Source: a virus
DNA: 43,866 bases
IMG/VR virus record: IMGVR_UViG_3300031236_000988
Coordinates: 1-43,866 of that record
Reading direction: 5' to 3' (one strand)
Shown here: piece by piece, positions 7,410-15,586 of the stretch
Numbering within the stretch: the first letter of the stretch is position 1
Layout of the letters: each line of letters opens with the position of its first letter
Notes under the pieces: model-generated
Database searches by the model: none
What the model was told of the DNA's origin: nothing
The model's input: only the letters and a program-made list of their open reading frames with translations
Position numbers and translations under genes: made by a program

Positions 7410-10358
7410 ATGGCTAGAACCGAGCACACCATTAACGACGCACTTGCCGAGCTTCTGCGTGGCACCCGCCGTGCGTGGCGTGATGACAAGGTGGTCACGT
7501 CCGAGGACACGGGCCAGCTAAAAGACACCGCTGGACGCCCCGACATACTTGTTATCGAACCCAACGTCTGCCCCGTCGTGATCGAAACGGAGGTCTTTCC
7601 GGCGACGACCGTGGAGGCTGAAGCATTGTCGCGCCTCGGCGTCCAGATGCGCACCACAGGTCGGAAGATTTTGTCCTCGGTAGCCGTGAGGCTGCCGGAT
7701 CGGCTGCGGAAGAAGTATGGCGACGCCCTCCAAAAGGACTTGGCTTCGGCTGTCGATCTGGAAATGGCGCTCTACACCGGAAGCAGCGCATCAGCCGCAG
7801 TACGATGGCCAACCTCGGGCTGGATGGTTGGCACGGTGCCCGACCTTTCGATCCTCACGCAGGCGGCGTCCGTTCCCCCGGATGTCATCGAAGAAGCCGT
7901 TGCGAATTTGGTAAGCGGCGTCAGCGAGGCTGCGGGGATGCTGATCGAAATCGCCAAAGAGAACGACGAAGCCGTCCAACTGATCGCCAAGGAACTCTTT
8001 CAAGAAGACGGCGAACAGACTCGCCGAATGGCGACAACGATCTTAGCCAACGCATTCGTCTTCCACGAGAATTTGGCTGGAAAGTTTCCGAACATAAACT
8101 CGGTTGACGAGCTTCGCGGCAACAAGAATTTCAACAAATCATCTGTACTCAGCGAGTGGCGCAAGATTCTCAAAATCAACTACTGGCCCATCTTCGACAT
8201 TGCCCGCCGCATCCTCGAACACGTTCCGGTTGGCGAGAGCAAGCGTCTCATCGAGCGCCTCGCCGAGACTGCGGACAGGCTGCTTGAGAATCAACTGATG
8301 CGGTCGCACGATCTGACCGGAGCCGTTTTCCAGCGAATGATCGTGGACCGCAAGTTCTTGGCGGCTTACTACACGACCCCTGCTTCCGCTGCGTTGTTGA
8401 TCGGCTTGGCGGTCGTGCCTGAGAAAACGCCTGCGGGTACGTCTTGGGCTAACCCGGACAATGTTAAGGCTCTGCGGATCGCAGATTTCGCATGTGGCAC
8501 AGGCACGCTGCTCACCACGGCGTACCAGCGAGTCGGACAACTGCACGAGTTTGCAGGGGGAGATTCCGAGGCGGTCCATTCCGACATGATGGCGCACGCG
8601 ATCATCGGCTGCGACGTGCTTCCGGCTGCTGCGCACCTGACTGCTTCGATGGTTTCAGGTGCGCATCCCACCACTAAGTACGAGCAAAGCTCAATCATGA
8701 CCGTCGCGTATGGCAAACAACCTGACGGTGGACTTGCATTAGGCTCTCTTGACTTACTTGACCCGCAGCGAAAATTTGAGATTTTGGCGATCACCGCTAA
8801 GGCAGCCGAGAGCATGGGAGAAAAAGAGCGTGAAATATGGGCTGCTCTTCCTCATGCGTCGTTTGATTTGGTAGTGATGAACCCGCCGTTCACTCGCGCA
8901 ACTGTTCACGAAGCGGACAGGCTCAACGTTCCCAATCCGATGTTCGCTGCCTTTACCTCTTCCGCTGACGAGCAACGGATGATGGCTGACGCCACCAAAC
9001 GCTTAACGGCTGGCACCAGCGCACATGGCAATGCCGGAGAGGCTTCGATTTTCTTGGTTCTTGCTGACCGGAAACTGAAAGATGGTGGTGTGCTGGCGCT
9101 AGTCATGCCGCTGAGCTTGATGGTGGGCGAATCGTGGGAAGACTCGCGCCTGTTACTAAGAAAAAGCTACAGCGACCTCGTGGTAATTTCAATCGCGGGA
9201 GACACCGACAAGGATTCGTCCTTCTCTGCGGATACGAACATGGCGGAATGCCTCGTGGTCGGCCGTAGGTCGAAGACGGACAGCAAACGGGCAACGTTTG
9301 TAATCCTCAATGAGCGTCCGGCGTACCCGATGCTAGGAGCGGGTGCGGCACAGCAGATTCACAGGTTGATGGCGGAAAAGAATATTCGCCGCCTTGAGGA
9401 TGGGCCGATGGGCGGCACTCCCTTGTACTTTGGTGACGATGTCATCGGTCAAGCGATGGACGCGCCGTTACCCTTGCACGGTGGATGGAACTTGGGACGC
9501 ATCGCTGATCTTTCATTGGCACAAGCGGCATATCAACTCGCTCAGCAAAAGCGCGTGTGGCTTCCGATGATGAACCAGACAGACGCCATTGAGATTGCGA
9601 TCACAACAGTTGAAAAGATAGGAGACATCGGGCCAATCCACAGGGACATCAACGGCACTAATGCTGATGGCAGCCTTAGAGGCCCCTTCGAGATCACTCC
9701 AGTGAACTCGGATCAAGTCCCGACATACCCCGCACTCTGGTCGCATGACGCCGACCGCGAGCGAACGATGTCGTTCAACGAGGATTGCCAAGGGATTCCG
9801 CGCCGAGGAGGGAGCGCAGACGAGAAGACAGCACTCGCCAAGAAGGTGGAGGGCGTTTGGGCCACCGCTTCGCACTGCCACTTCAACTGCGACTTCCGAT
9901 TCAACAGCCAATCGACGGGTATGCAGTTGACACCTCGGAAATCCATTGGGGGGCGTGCGTGGCTGTCAATTCAAATGTCTTCGCTTGAACTGGAGAAAGC
10001 TCTTGTTCTTTGGGCGAACACATCATTGGGGATTCTCTTGCGCTGGTGGCATTCCAATAAGCAGCAGTCCGGGAGAGGCAACATTGGCAAAACCGCATTG
10101 CAAAGTATGCCGATCATGGATGTAACCGCATTCACTCCAAGGCAGGTTCATGAAGCGGTCAGACTGTTTGACGAGATGAGCGATAAATCTCTGCCACCTA
10201 TACATGAGATCGACAAAGATGCCGTCCGCCACGAATTGGACGAACGCTTCGCCCGTGAAGTCTTGGGCTTGGGTGAATCAATCATTCAGCCCGCCGGCCC
10301 TCTTGAACTGCTGCGCATGAAACTGGCGAAAGAACCGTCGATTCGCGGGAACAAGTAG
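7410..10358 (+). CDS. Single-chain N6-adenine DNA methylase with nuclease-like N-terminus
   Basis: 982 residues. Motif I is DFACGTGTLL (about residues 357-366) and motif IV is NPPF (about 491-494), the order of type I/IIG gamma-class N6-adenine methylases. Residues about 43-61 read GRPDILV...VVIETE: Asp45, Glu59 and Glu61 match a PD-(D/E)xK nuclease with Glu in place of the usual Lys, as known for BamHI (E-x-E). Residues about 700-900 probably recognise target DNA. No separate specificity or helicase gene is adjacent. The best call is a type IIG-like restriction-modification enzyme, or a methylase with a dead nuclease-like domain. It lies behind its own terminator, as accessory cargo often does. 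Methylase call firm; nuclease call inferred. Confidence 0.8.
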   Translation: MARTEHTINDALAELLRGTRRAWRDDKVVTSEDTGQLKDTAGRPDILVIEPNVCPVVIETEVFPATTVEAEALSRLGVQMRTTGRKILSSVAVRLPDRLRKKYGDALQKDLASAVDLEMALYTGSSASAAVRWPTSGWMVGTVPDLSILTQAASVPPDVIEEAVANLVSGVSEAAGMLIEIAKENDEAVQLIAKELFQEDGEQTRRMATTILANAFVFHENLAGKFPNINSVDELRGNKNFNKSSVLSEWRKILKINYWPIFDIARRILEHVPVGESKRLIERLAETADRLLENQLMRSHDLTGAVFQRMIVDRKFLAAYYTTPASAALLIGLAVVPEKTPAGTSWANPDNVKALRIADFACGTGTLLTTAYQRVGQLHEFAGGDSEAVHSDMMAHAIIGCDVLPAAAHLTASMVSGAHPTTKYEQSSIMTVAYGKQPDGGLALGSLDLLDPQRKFEILAITAKAAESMGEKEREIWAALPHASFDLVVMNPPFTRATVHEADRLNVPNPMFAAFTSSADEQRMMADATKRLTAGTSAHGNAGEASIFLVLADRKLKDGGVLALVMPLSLMVGESWEDSRLLLRKSYSDLVVISIAGDTDKDSSFSADTNMAECLVVGRRSKTDSKRATFVILNERPAYPMLGAGAAQQIHRLMAEKNIRRLEDGPMGGTPLYFGDDVIGQAMDAPLPLHGGWNLGRIADLSLAQAAYQLAQQKRVWLPMMNQTDAIEIAITTVEKIGDIGPIHRDINGTNADGSLRGPFEITPVNSDQVPTYPALWSHDADRERTMSFNEDCQGIPRRGGSADEKTALAKKVEGVWATASHCHFNCDFRFNSQSTGMQLTPRKSIGGRAWLSIQMSSLELEKALVLWANTSLGILLRWWHSNKQQSGRGNIGKTALQSMPIMDVTAFTPRQVHEAVRLFDEMSDKSLPPIHEIDKDAVRHELDERFAREVLGLGESIIQPAGPLELLRMKLAKEPSIRGNK

Positions 10359-10393
10359 TGGTCACGGCCTTCTCCAGACCAGACACATCCAGA

Positions 10394-10567
10394 TTAGAAA
10401 TCTGGCGCACAGAACACTGTTCCCATCTTCGCCTTCCGTGCAGGGGCACGGGGCACCGTAGATGTCGTGGTTGGGATCGCCGCAGGGCGGCCGGGGTTCG
10501 GCTGGAGCGGACCCTTCGCGGATGCGCTCCAGCCCAAAGCCTGATCCTTGCTGTCCGGGTTGCTCAC
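10394..10567 (-). CDS. Possible small protein, GTG start coupled to upstream gene
   Basis: 57 residues. The GTG at 10567 overlaps the TGA of the upstream minus-strand gene (GTGA), the usual sign of translational coupling. Third codon positions are mostly G or C, as in real genes here. Pro/Thr/Ala-rich with a basic patch (RAPARKAKM), probably unstructured. No family recognised and no independent support. Confidence 0.35.
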   Translation of the reverse strand: MSNPDSKDQALGWSASAKGPLQPNPGRPAAIPTTTSTVPRAPARKAKMGTVFCAPDF

Positions 10568-11013
10568 TGCTTGCCTTTGCCTTCCAGCGCCTCGATGCGG
10601 GACTCAAGGGAGTTGGCAAACGCCACAAGCTGGTTGTAAGCCCCCTTCATCCGCTGTACTCGGGCTTCCAGCGCGGCGATGCGGTCCTTGTCGGTCATGA
10701 TTTCCGTTTCCATGTTTAGTCTCCTTGATGCAGCTATCTCTTTCGCGAACGCTCCGTTGATGGAGTCGATTGCTCGATTCGACAAACCTTCGGACTTGAG
10801 TCTGCGGCGATTCTCACGAAGCATTGCAAACGTGTTCTGTACTTCGTTTGTATCCTGCACTTCGTCGCCGAGCAGGTGCAGCAGCGGGCTTGGATTTGTC
10901 CTCGGACATTTCACCCAGCGGTAGTCCCCGGCGTTGCCCGCGAGGTAGCGGACCCCGTTGCATACATTCCCAGCGTGCACGTGTTCCTCAGTATTAGCTT
11001 TTACAGCGTTCAT
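10564..11013 (-). CDS. Hypothetical coiled-coil phage protein
   Basis: 149 residues from the ATG at 11013, preceded by GGGGAA. Residues 65-95 are helical and basic (MLRENRRRLKSEG). Residues about 101-149 form a coiled coil of clear heptad character (DRIAALEARVQRMKGAY...LESRIEALEGK). It is transcribed away from the HTH gene across a palindrome. An internal AAGGAG-ATG in the same frame at 10713 could yield the last 49 residues alone. Function unknown; coiled coils of this kind are common in phage control and structural partners. Confidence 0.6.
   Translation of the reverse strand: MNAVKANTEEHVHAGNVCNGVRYLAGNAGDYRWVKCPRTNPSPLLHLLGDEVQDTNEVQNTFAMLRENRRRLKSEGLSNRAIDSINGAFAKEIAASRRLNMETEIMTDKDRIAALEARVQRMKGAYNQLVAFANSLESRIEALEGKGKQ
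10711..10726 (-). promoter_or_regulatory. Internal ribosome binding site and start
   Basis: Within the preceding gene, AAGGAG (10721-10726, minus strand) lies 7 bases before an in-frame ATG (10711-10713). It would start a 49-residue product consisting only of the coiled coil. The match to the consensus is as good as that of the main starts in this phage. Confidence 0.45.
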
Positions 11014-11089
11014 ATGTTTTCCCCGACCTTCCGTTCAAGCGGAGGGTCTTTTATTTGAGTTCCTAACCTAGCACCCCATATCCATAATA

Positions 11090-11117
11090 TTTTGCCAATT
11101 AGCGTTAGTTGGCAAAA
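11090..11117. promoter_or_regulatory. 28-bp operator-like palindrome between divergent genes
   Basis: TTTTGCCAA (11090-11098) and TTGGCAAAA (11109-11117) are perfect 9-bp inverted arms around a 10-base centre. The site lies between the minus-strand gene starting at 11013 and the plus-strand HTH gene starting at 11168. Flanking T runs come first and A runs last, the reverse of a plus-strand terminator, so a protein-binding operator is the better reading. Confidence 0.5.
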
Positions 11118-11167
11118 AAATAAACTACGCGTCCGTATCTATAGAAGTCGCCGGAGGCGGCTAACAG

Positions 11168-11371
11168 ATGGCAATCATTAAAATAGACAAGGCTCCAATA
11201 GAAGAAGTGGCGAGGCTGCTGCGGGCGGGCGTGCTCTACAGGGACATTTCTGCGGCTACCGGATCATCGACAGCGGAGGTCAGCGTGATAGCCCGCGTAT
11301 TGGGACTGACCCGCAAGCGTGGACCCAAGCCGGGCAGCAAGCGCAAGCCGAAGGCGGCGTCAAATGAATGA
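11168..11371 (+). CDS. Small HTH DNA-binding protein
   Basis: 67 residues. Residues about 8-45 form a helix-turn-helix of the homeodomain-like/resolvase type (IEEVARLLRAGVLYRDIS..TGSSTAEV). The basic tail (RKRGPKPGSKRKPK) recalls an AT-hook-like GRP/KPGSKRKP motif that grips the minor groove. GGAGG precedes the ATG. It overlaps the next gene by 8 bases, so it is co-translated with the ATPase. Being next to a palindrome, it may control its own operon or act at the nearby candidate origin; both are inferences. Confidence 0.65.
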   Translation: MAIIKIDKAPIEEVARLLRAGVLYRDISAATGSSTAEVSVIARVLGLTRKRGPKPGSKRKPKAASNE

Positions 11372-12689
11372 CAAGCAGGCAAAAAATCTAGAGGCGCTCA
11401 GGGCAAAGAAGGAAATGGAAGCCGAGCGTGCCCGCAACGCGAAGGAAGCTGCCGTAGCCGTGGAAGCTGAGCGTTACTCGAAGAAGCTTGAGGCGTTCAA
11501 GCCGCAGGCTGGACGCATCAACCTCGGGCACTGGCTTGAGGAAATCGAGGGAATCTCCTTCGTCACGAAAATAACATCCATCAACGCCGCGACGGTGAAG
11601 CCCGCGCCGCAGCACTGGCTGTGGCAGGATCGCATACCAGCGGGTGCTATCACTTGGGGCGTGGGCAAGCCGGGCAACGCGAAGAGCCTGTGGGCTACCG
11701 ACCTCGCCGCGAGGGTGTCAAGCGGGATGGATTTCCCAGACGGCGCGAAGAACGAGAACGGTCCCAAGAAGGTGCTGATGTATTGTGGCGAGGACGACAT
11801 CAAGCGCACAGTCATTCCCCGCCTGATGGCTGCTGGTGCTAACCTCGCCAACATCGAGCTATTGGACAACCAGTCGTTTGAAGTCTACGACAGGGAATAC
11901 ACCCGCATAGACCGCCGCGAGATTGATTTGAGCCAAGACTGCCCGATGCTGAACCATATCGTGGCGAAGTACCCAGATGTCTCGCTGCTCATCATTGATC
12001 CCACCACGGGCGTCTACGGAAGCAAGAACACCAATCACGACAAAGACATGCGCCCGGTGATGAACCAGCTTCGCGACGTTTGTGAAAAACGTAACCTCAC
12101 GCTGGTCGGTGTAACGCACACCAACAAGCGCGGTGACGCGGCGGCGATAGACCAGATACAGGGCGCGTCGAGCATCGCCGGGGCTTGCCGCGCCGCGTGG
12201 CTGTTCACACGAGACCCAGAGTCGGACGACGAGCACGCGCACATGATGACGTGCATCAAGAGCAACCTCAGCGACAAGCATGACGGTCTCAAGCTGCTGA
12301 CCGTGGCAAGAGAAGTCAACAGCGAAGTCGGCAAGCATCCCATGATTGTCTGGGGCGACGGAACCAAGATGCAGGCGGACGACGCCAACCAAGCCATCAA
12401 AGAGAAGCGCGAAACCAAAGGCGGCAAGCGCGAAGTCGTCAGGTTGGCGATCACCGCGATGCTCGCCGACGGTCCCAAGCTGTCAATGGACGTGTATGCG
12501 GCGCTTGAGAAGCAGGGGCATTCGTCCGACACCGCGAAGCGTGCGGCGGACGATCTCACACAGGAAAGGGAAATCCTTCGCCGCAAGAAAGGCGAACGCT
12601 GGTATATGGTGCTCCCAGAGCATCTCTACGAGTTTGAGCAGCCCGCGAAGCCAGAGGTTCTCATCGTTATGTCGGGAGGGGAACTGTGA
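11364..12689 (+). CDS. RepA-like AAA ATPase (replication helicase or loader)
   Basis: 441 residues from the ATG at 11364, which overlaps the upstream stop; an ATG at 11319 lies deep in the upstream gene. After a charged N-terminal helix comes a RecA-fold ATPase: Walker A-like GVGKPGNAKSLWATDLA (about residues 98-114), with Ala before the catalytic Lys where Gly is usual; Walker B-like VSLLIIDPTTG (about 210-220); and VGVTHTNK, the sensor strand seen in RepA/AAA_25 proteins. The last 90 residues form a winged helix (LSMDVYAALEKQGHS). This is the layout of plasmid RSF1010 RepA-type and phage replication ATPases. An iteron-like array starts at its stop codon, which strongly suggests a replication role. 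Confidence 0.75.
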   Translation: MNDKQAKNLEALRAKKEMEAERARNAKEAAVAVEAERYSKKLEAFKPQAGRINLGHWLEEIEGISFVTKITSINAATVKPAPQHWLWQDRIPAGAITWGVGKPGNAKSLWATDLAARVSSGMDFPDGAKNENGPKKVLMYCGEDDIKRTVIPRLMAAGANLANIELLDNQSFEVYDREYTRIDRREIDLSQDCPMLNHIVAKYPDVSLLIIDPTTGVYGSKNTNHDKDMRPVMNQLRDVCEKRNLTLVGVTHTNKRGDAAAIDQIQGASSIAGACRAAWLFTRDPESDDEHAHMMTCIKSNLSDKHDGLKLLTVAREVNSEVGKHPMIVWGDGTKMQADDANQAIKEKRETKGGKREVVRLAITAMLADGPKLSMDVYAALEKQGHSSDTAKRAADDLTQEREILRRKKGERWYMVLPEHLYEFEQPAKPEVLIVMSGGEL

Positions 12690-12847
12690 GCAAGAATGCA
12701 CATCCCTGTGTGCTGCATCGTTGCATTCTTGCATCCTTGATTATAATTTTACTACATTATTATTATAACAAAGGACTTAGCTCAACAAAGCAAGAATGCA
12801 AGGGTGCAAGAAAGCAAGGATGCACGGTACAGAGTTCTGCATTCTTG
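12690..12847. other. Candidate replication origin: iterons around an AT-rich island
   Basis: Repeats of GCAAGAATGCA occur directly at 12690-12700 and 12790-12800 and inverted at 12722-12732 and 12838-12847. From 12790 to 12821 there are four tandem 8-bp units (GCAAG plus three purine/T bases). An AT-rich stretch (about 12738-12772) lies between the inverted and direct repeats and would melt easily. Iterons plus an AT-rich unwinding site directly behind a RepA-like ATPase is the standard plan of theta origins. It could alternatively be a repressor array. Confidence 0.55.
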
Positions 12848-13565
12848 ATCACGCTTCCGTGATGAGCATCCGCATTGTGGCTTTTCGGCGAAGCCGACGC
12901 GCCGCCCGGTTTTGGCGGCGCGGGAGTAATCACAATTCCCGCCCCTTATTCAGAGGCGGATTGGGGCGTAGGGAGAACCTACGACTTGGTCGCATGCCAA
13001 CGTACTCCAGTACGTTGAGTGAAAGCCAACATGGAACACCGCCTCAAAGTTTCGGGCGGGCGTGGTGCGCGGAGAAGTTCCGCGACAGAGTAAACCCCAC
13101 CTAACAGTGAGAGGCGCTCCTGAATCACCGCTCGGATTAAAGTTTGCGGCGCATGGTCCGTTGCGAGATGCGTGGCTATCAAGCCGGGGCTGAACGACAC
13201 GATGGCGTCACCGAGTTTCGGAGAACAGGAAACACCGCCGCAATGATTCGCTGTTTTCACGAACCGAGCACCGGAATCGACGTTTCCACGCTCTGAATCC
13301 CACCCCATGCGTTAGTTGACCCTCTTTGTTGAAAGAAGACGTTCAAGCGTCGCGCATCACAAGTAACTAAGTCTTTTGTTTTCAACTCCAAGCCAGTCCA
13401 GCCGCGCCGAGCCTTCCGATTTTTTTCCGGGAAGCCGGTGGCACTGCCCCCCACGCCCGCCGCTTGCCAGCTTAGCGGTTGATTAGAAAATAATCGAAGA
13501 GTAAACCATTCCGTTTTCCGACTATGAAGTATTAGACAGAAGCAGAACAGCAATCAGGAGACAGC
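12848..13565. other. Gene-free tract with a row of perfect hairpins
   Basis: About 720 bases without a credible gene. The first 240 hold six perfect inverted repeats: 12848-12863 (6-bp stem), 12879-12895 (5), 12898-12922 (9), 12967-12983 (6), 12999-13016 (8) and 13068-13084 (6), with loops of 2 to 7 bases. This may be a structured RNA or the single-strand part of the origin. The rest, to 13565, shows only weaker pairing, a T-run at about 13420 and presumably the promoter of the downstream operon, which I cannot place. Confidence 0.45.
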
Positions 13566-13997
13566 ATGGCACCACTTGTGACACCGAAGCTCCACGGCAA
13601 CACTAGCACGATCCTCATCCGCCACGGCGTGTCCATCACGCCCGAGCATATCTTCGGAGTCCCCGTGGACTTTCCCAAGGGAGAACTCCTGTCCGTGTCC
13701 CTCGTCCGCCGCGTGGAGCTTGCGCTCCTCGGCTTGGGCGTGAACCGATTCGAGGATTCCAACTGGCACGCCGATGTCCATCCCTACGGTATGTATGACC
13801 TGCTGTCCGGGCTATCGGAGGCGCAGGCTGCCGAGCACAACGTCCGAAAACTTTCCACCAAGCTGCCCGACGCCGCCGTCATCTTCGCGTTCGGCGTCCG
13901 CTGGGATGTCTCTGTGCGCCACCGCGACGCCAGAATCTACGGCCCCAAGTCCGACCCCAACAACGTCCTGCTGGTCGATCTGACGGAGAAGGCATGA
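13566..13997 (+). CDS. Hypothetical phage protein
   Basis: 143 residues; CAGGAG precedes the ATG. Alpha/beta composition (hydrophobic strands STILIRHGV and AAVIFAFGVRWDVSV, the latter near residue 105), no membrane span or signal. It opens the long plus-strand operon after the gene-free tract. I do not recognise the family; a DNA-metabolism or head-morphogenesis role would both fit the position. Confidence 0.6.
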   Translation: MAPLVTPKLHGNTSTILIRHGVSITPEHIFGVPVDFPKGELLSVSLVRRVELALLGLGVNRFEDSNWHADVHPYGMYDLLSGLSEAQAAEHNVRKLSTKLPDAAVIFAFGVRWDVSVRHRDARIYGPKSDPNNVLLVDLTEKA

Positions 13998-14060
13998 GAA
14001 GTCAACCTTTCGCCTATTGTTCGCTGGCGAGCCTTCTATTAGCAGCAAAGGCATAACCTG

Positions 14061-14264
14061 ATGATGGAAGGAAAGTACAGGGACTACGTGGTTCGCAAGT
14101 ACATCAGGGCTAGGAGCGTGCAGGAAGCCTTGAATTTGGAGTCGGATTACCCGGTCATAGAAGTCAACGACATGAAAGAGAAGCCCGAAGTCCAGAACGA
14201 CGAGGTCGTCAACGCCGTAGGGTTCTCGGTCCCCCTCCCGGTGGACGACGAGGAACGCGAATGA
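14061..14264 (+). CDS. Small hypothetical phage protein
   Basis: 67 residues. The N-terminal YRDYVVRKYIRARSVQEALNLE segment alternates strand and helix and resembles small phage proteins that wrap a beta-alpha unit. The C-terminus is acidic. The ATG may be 14061 or the adjacent 14064; only a distant AAAGG lies upstream. Its stop overlaps the next start (ATGA), so the two are coupled. Confidence 0.55.
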   Translation: MMEGKYRDYVVRKYIRARSVQEALNLESDYPVIEVNDMKEKPEVQNDEVVNAVGFSVPLPVDDEERE

Positions 14265-14491
14265 TCGAGATCAGGCCCGACCCGCAGAACCCCGAGCGCC
14301 TGATCCTCACGGCGACTGTCACGCTGTTTCTTGAGAAGACGCTTCTCGCGTCCCTCGGCAAGGAGCTTGAGGAAGCGATCACGGAGCAAGCCAAGAAAGA
14401 TTTGCAGTCCAAGGCTCTGAGGAAAGAGATTCGGCAACTGGCTACGAAAAAACTCGTGGCGATGCTTGAGATTAAGGGAGAAAAAGAATGA
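14261..14491 (+). CDS. Small helical phage protein
   Basis: 76 residues: a short beta start (IEIRPDPQNPERLILTATVTLFL) followed by one long charged helix (ASLGKELEEAITEQAKKDLQSKALRKEIR). Coupled to both neighbours through ATGA overlaps at 14261 and 14488. No family recognised; probably a small partner protein in the pre-packaging cluster. Confidence 0.6.
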   Translation: MIEIRPDPQNPERLILTATVTLFLEKTLLASLGKELEEAITEQAKKDLQSKALRKEIRQLATKKLVAMLEIKGEKE

Positions 14492-14892
14492 GCACTCTGA
14501 GGCATGGCATGACGGGGAGCGTAGAGTATTCCGCTTACCGCAACGCCAAGCACCGTTGCAGCCCCGGATGGCATGATCACGAGAACTACTACGACAGGGG
14601 CATCCGTTTCCTGTTCGTATCTTTTGAGGAGTTCTTCGCCGAAGTAGGTCCGCGACCTGAGGGCAAGTTCTCCAGCGGGAAACCTCATTACCTACTGGAT
14701 CGCAAGGACAACAACGGCAACTACGAGCCGGGCAACATCCGCTGGCTGCGTGCAAGGGCGTCCGCCAATAATCGTCGCCAGACCACGGGCACAACTTACA
14801 CAGGCGAGGCGAAGGCAAAGATGAAAGCCGCTTGGGTTTTGAGGAAGGCACGCGGCGAGCAGCCGTGGAACAAAAGGAGAAAAAATGGCTAA
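14488..14892 (+). CDS. Phage HNH-like nuclease-related protein
   Basis: 134 residues. It carries the signature of the phage/bacterial family whose core reads 'LDR.DNNGNYEPGN.RW' (here LLDRKDNNGNYEPGNIRW at about residues 70-87), a degenerate HNH/beta-beta-alpha-metal fold. A preceding ENYYDRGIRF...FEEFFAEVGPRP segment is also typical. The C-terminal Lys/Arg-rich part probably binds DNA. The ATG has GGAG upstream and overlaps the preceding stop. HNH proteins next to terminases assist DNA packaging in HK97-type phages, and here a terminase follows within 1.4 kb. It could also be a homing endonuclease. Confidence 0.7.
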   Translation: MSTLRHGMTGSVEYSAYRNAKHRCSPGWHDHENYYDRGIRFLFVSFEEFFAEVGPRPEGKFSSGKPHYLLDRKDNNGNYEPGNIRWLRARASANNRRQTTGTTYTGEAKAKMKAAWVLRKARGEQPWNKRRKNG

Positions 14893-15145
14893 CGAATTTA
14901 GCAACGGATCGACTGGGGAATACTGGTCAGGTTTGATCACACGGAAAGAAGCACAAGATGTTTTTGACCAATATTCCGTAGTGCTGGTCGGTCTCAAGGA
15001 GAGCCAACTCAAATTTGAGTTCGTTGTCGGGTACATCCTTGACCGCTTTGAGGTTACACCCGCACAAATCCAAGAGTACATGGATCGCAAGATGCAGGAG
15101 CACCTCGCCGCGCAGAAGTCGGAGGATAGCACCATTGTTAGTTGA
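14885..15145 (+). CDS. Small hypothetical phage protein
   Basis: 86 residues; AAAAGGAG precedes the ATG, and it overlaps the HNH-like gene by 8 bases. All-helical composition with a long hydrophobic-charged stretch (LKESQLKFEFVVGYILDRF) and a helical end (QIQEYMDRKMQEHL). No motif recognised. It overlaps the following gene, whose ribosome binding site lies within its last codons. Confidence 0.6.
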   Translation: MANEFSNGSTGEYWSGLITRKEAQDVFDQYSVVLVGLKESQLKFEFVVGYILDRFEVTPAQIQEYMDRKMQEHLAAQKSEDSTIVS

Positions 15146-15578
15146 TCGTTTGGCGACACCCGAGGACATCGAGAAGATACGCGCCGGGAGATACCGCGAG
15201 CTTTACGGCGAGGACTGGGAGAAGGACTTCGTCCGCGTGTTCGGCCCGGACTGGCGCTCTCTCTCCACGAAACAACGCGCCGCCCTGCGCCGCGCTGAGG
15301 AACGCCGCCTCCGCAAGGAAGCTAAGGAGAGTGACGCATACGTGACTCCTTTTATAGAAGGCACGGTTCCAGCCTATATCGGCAAAAAAGAATTTGCCCG
15401 GATGATCGTCACCCGGCTTAGGGATTCCGAGCTTAACGACACCGCGTTCGTGACGCTCGCCCAGATGTACATGAGCGTTCGCGGCTGGAAGCTCAAGCCC
15501 GGCAAGAAGGAACAGCCCCCCGAACCCGAGACTGACTTCAACGAGAAGATCAGGGAGCTTGAGGCGAGGGAAAGCTAA
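15135..15578 (+). CDS. Possible small terminase subunit
   Basis: 147 residues from a TTG at 15135 with GGAGG nine bases upstream (15121-15125). The frame has an ATG at 15015, but the sequence before 15135 is Ser/Arg-rich and out of phase with the real upstream gene. The chain is helical and basic: DIEKIRAGRYRELYGEDW, then a KQRAALRRAEERRLRKEAKE helix, then an EFARMIVTRLR...FVTLAQMYMSVRGW segment. Position two genes before the large terminase, with a DNA-binding-like N-terminal helical half, suggests TerS, but I see no diagnostic motif. Confidence 0.5.
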   Translation: MLVDRLATPEDIEKIRAGRYRELYGEDWEKDFVRVFGPDWRSLSTKQRAALRRAEERRLRKEAKESDAYVTPFIEGTVPAYIGKKEFARMIVTRLRDSELNDTAFVTLAQMYMSVRGWKLKPGKKEQPPEPETDFNEKIRELEARES

Positions 15579-15586
15579 GGAGACTT

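Noticed and set aside
12690-13565. CRISPR array or diversity-generating retroelement template
   Set aside because: The repeats are only 8-11 bp without regular spacers, and no cas gene, reverse transcriptase or template/variable repeat pair is present in the window.
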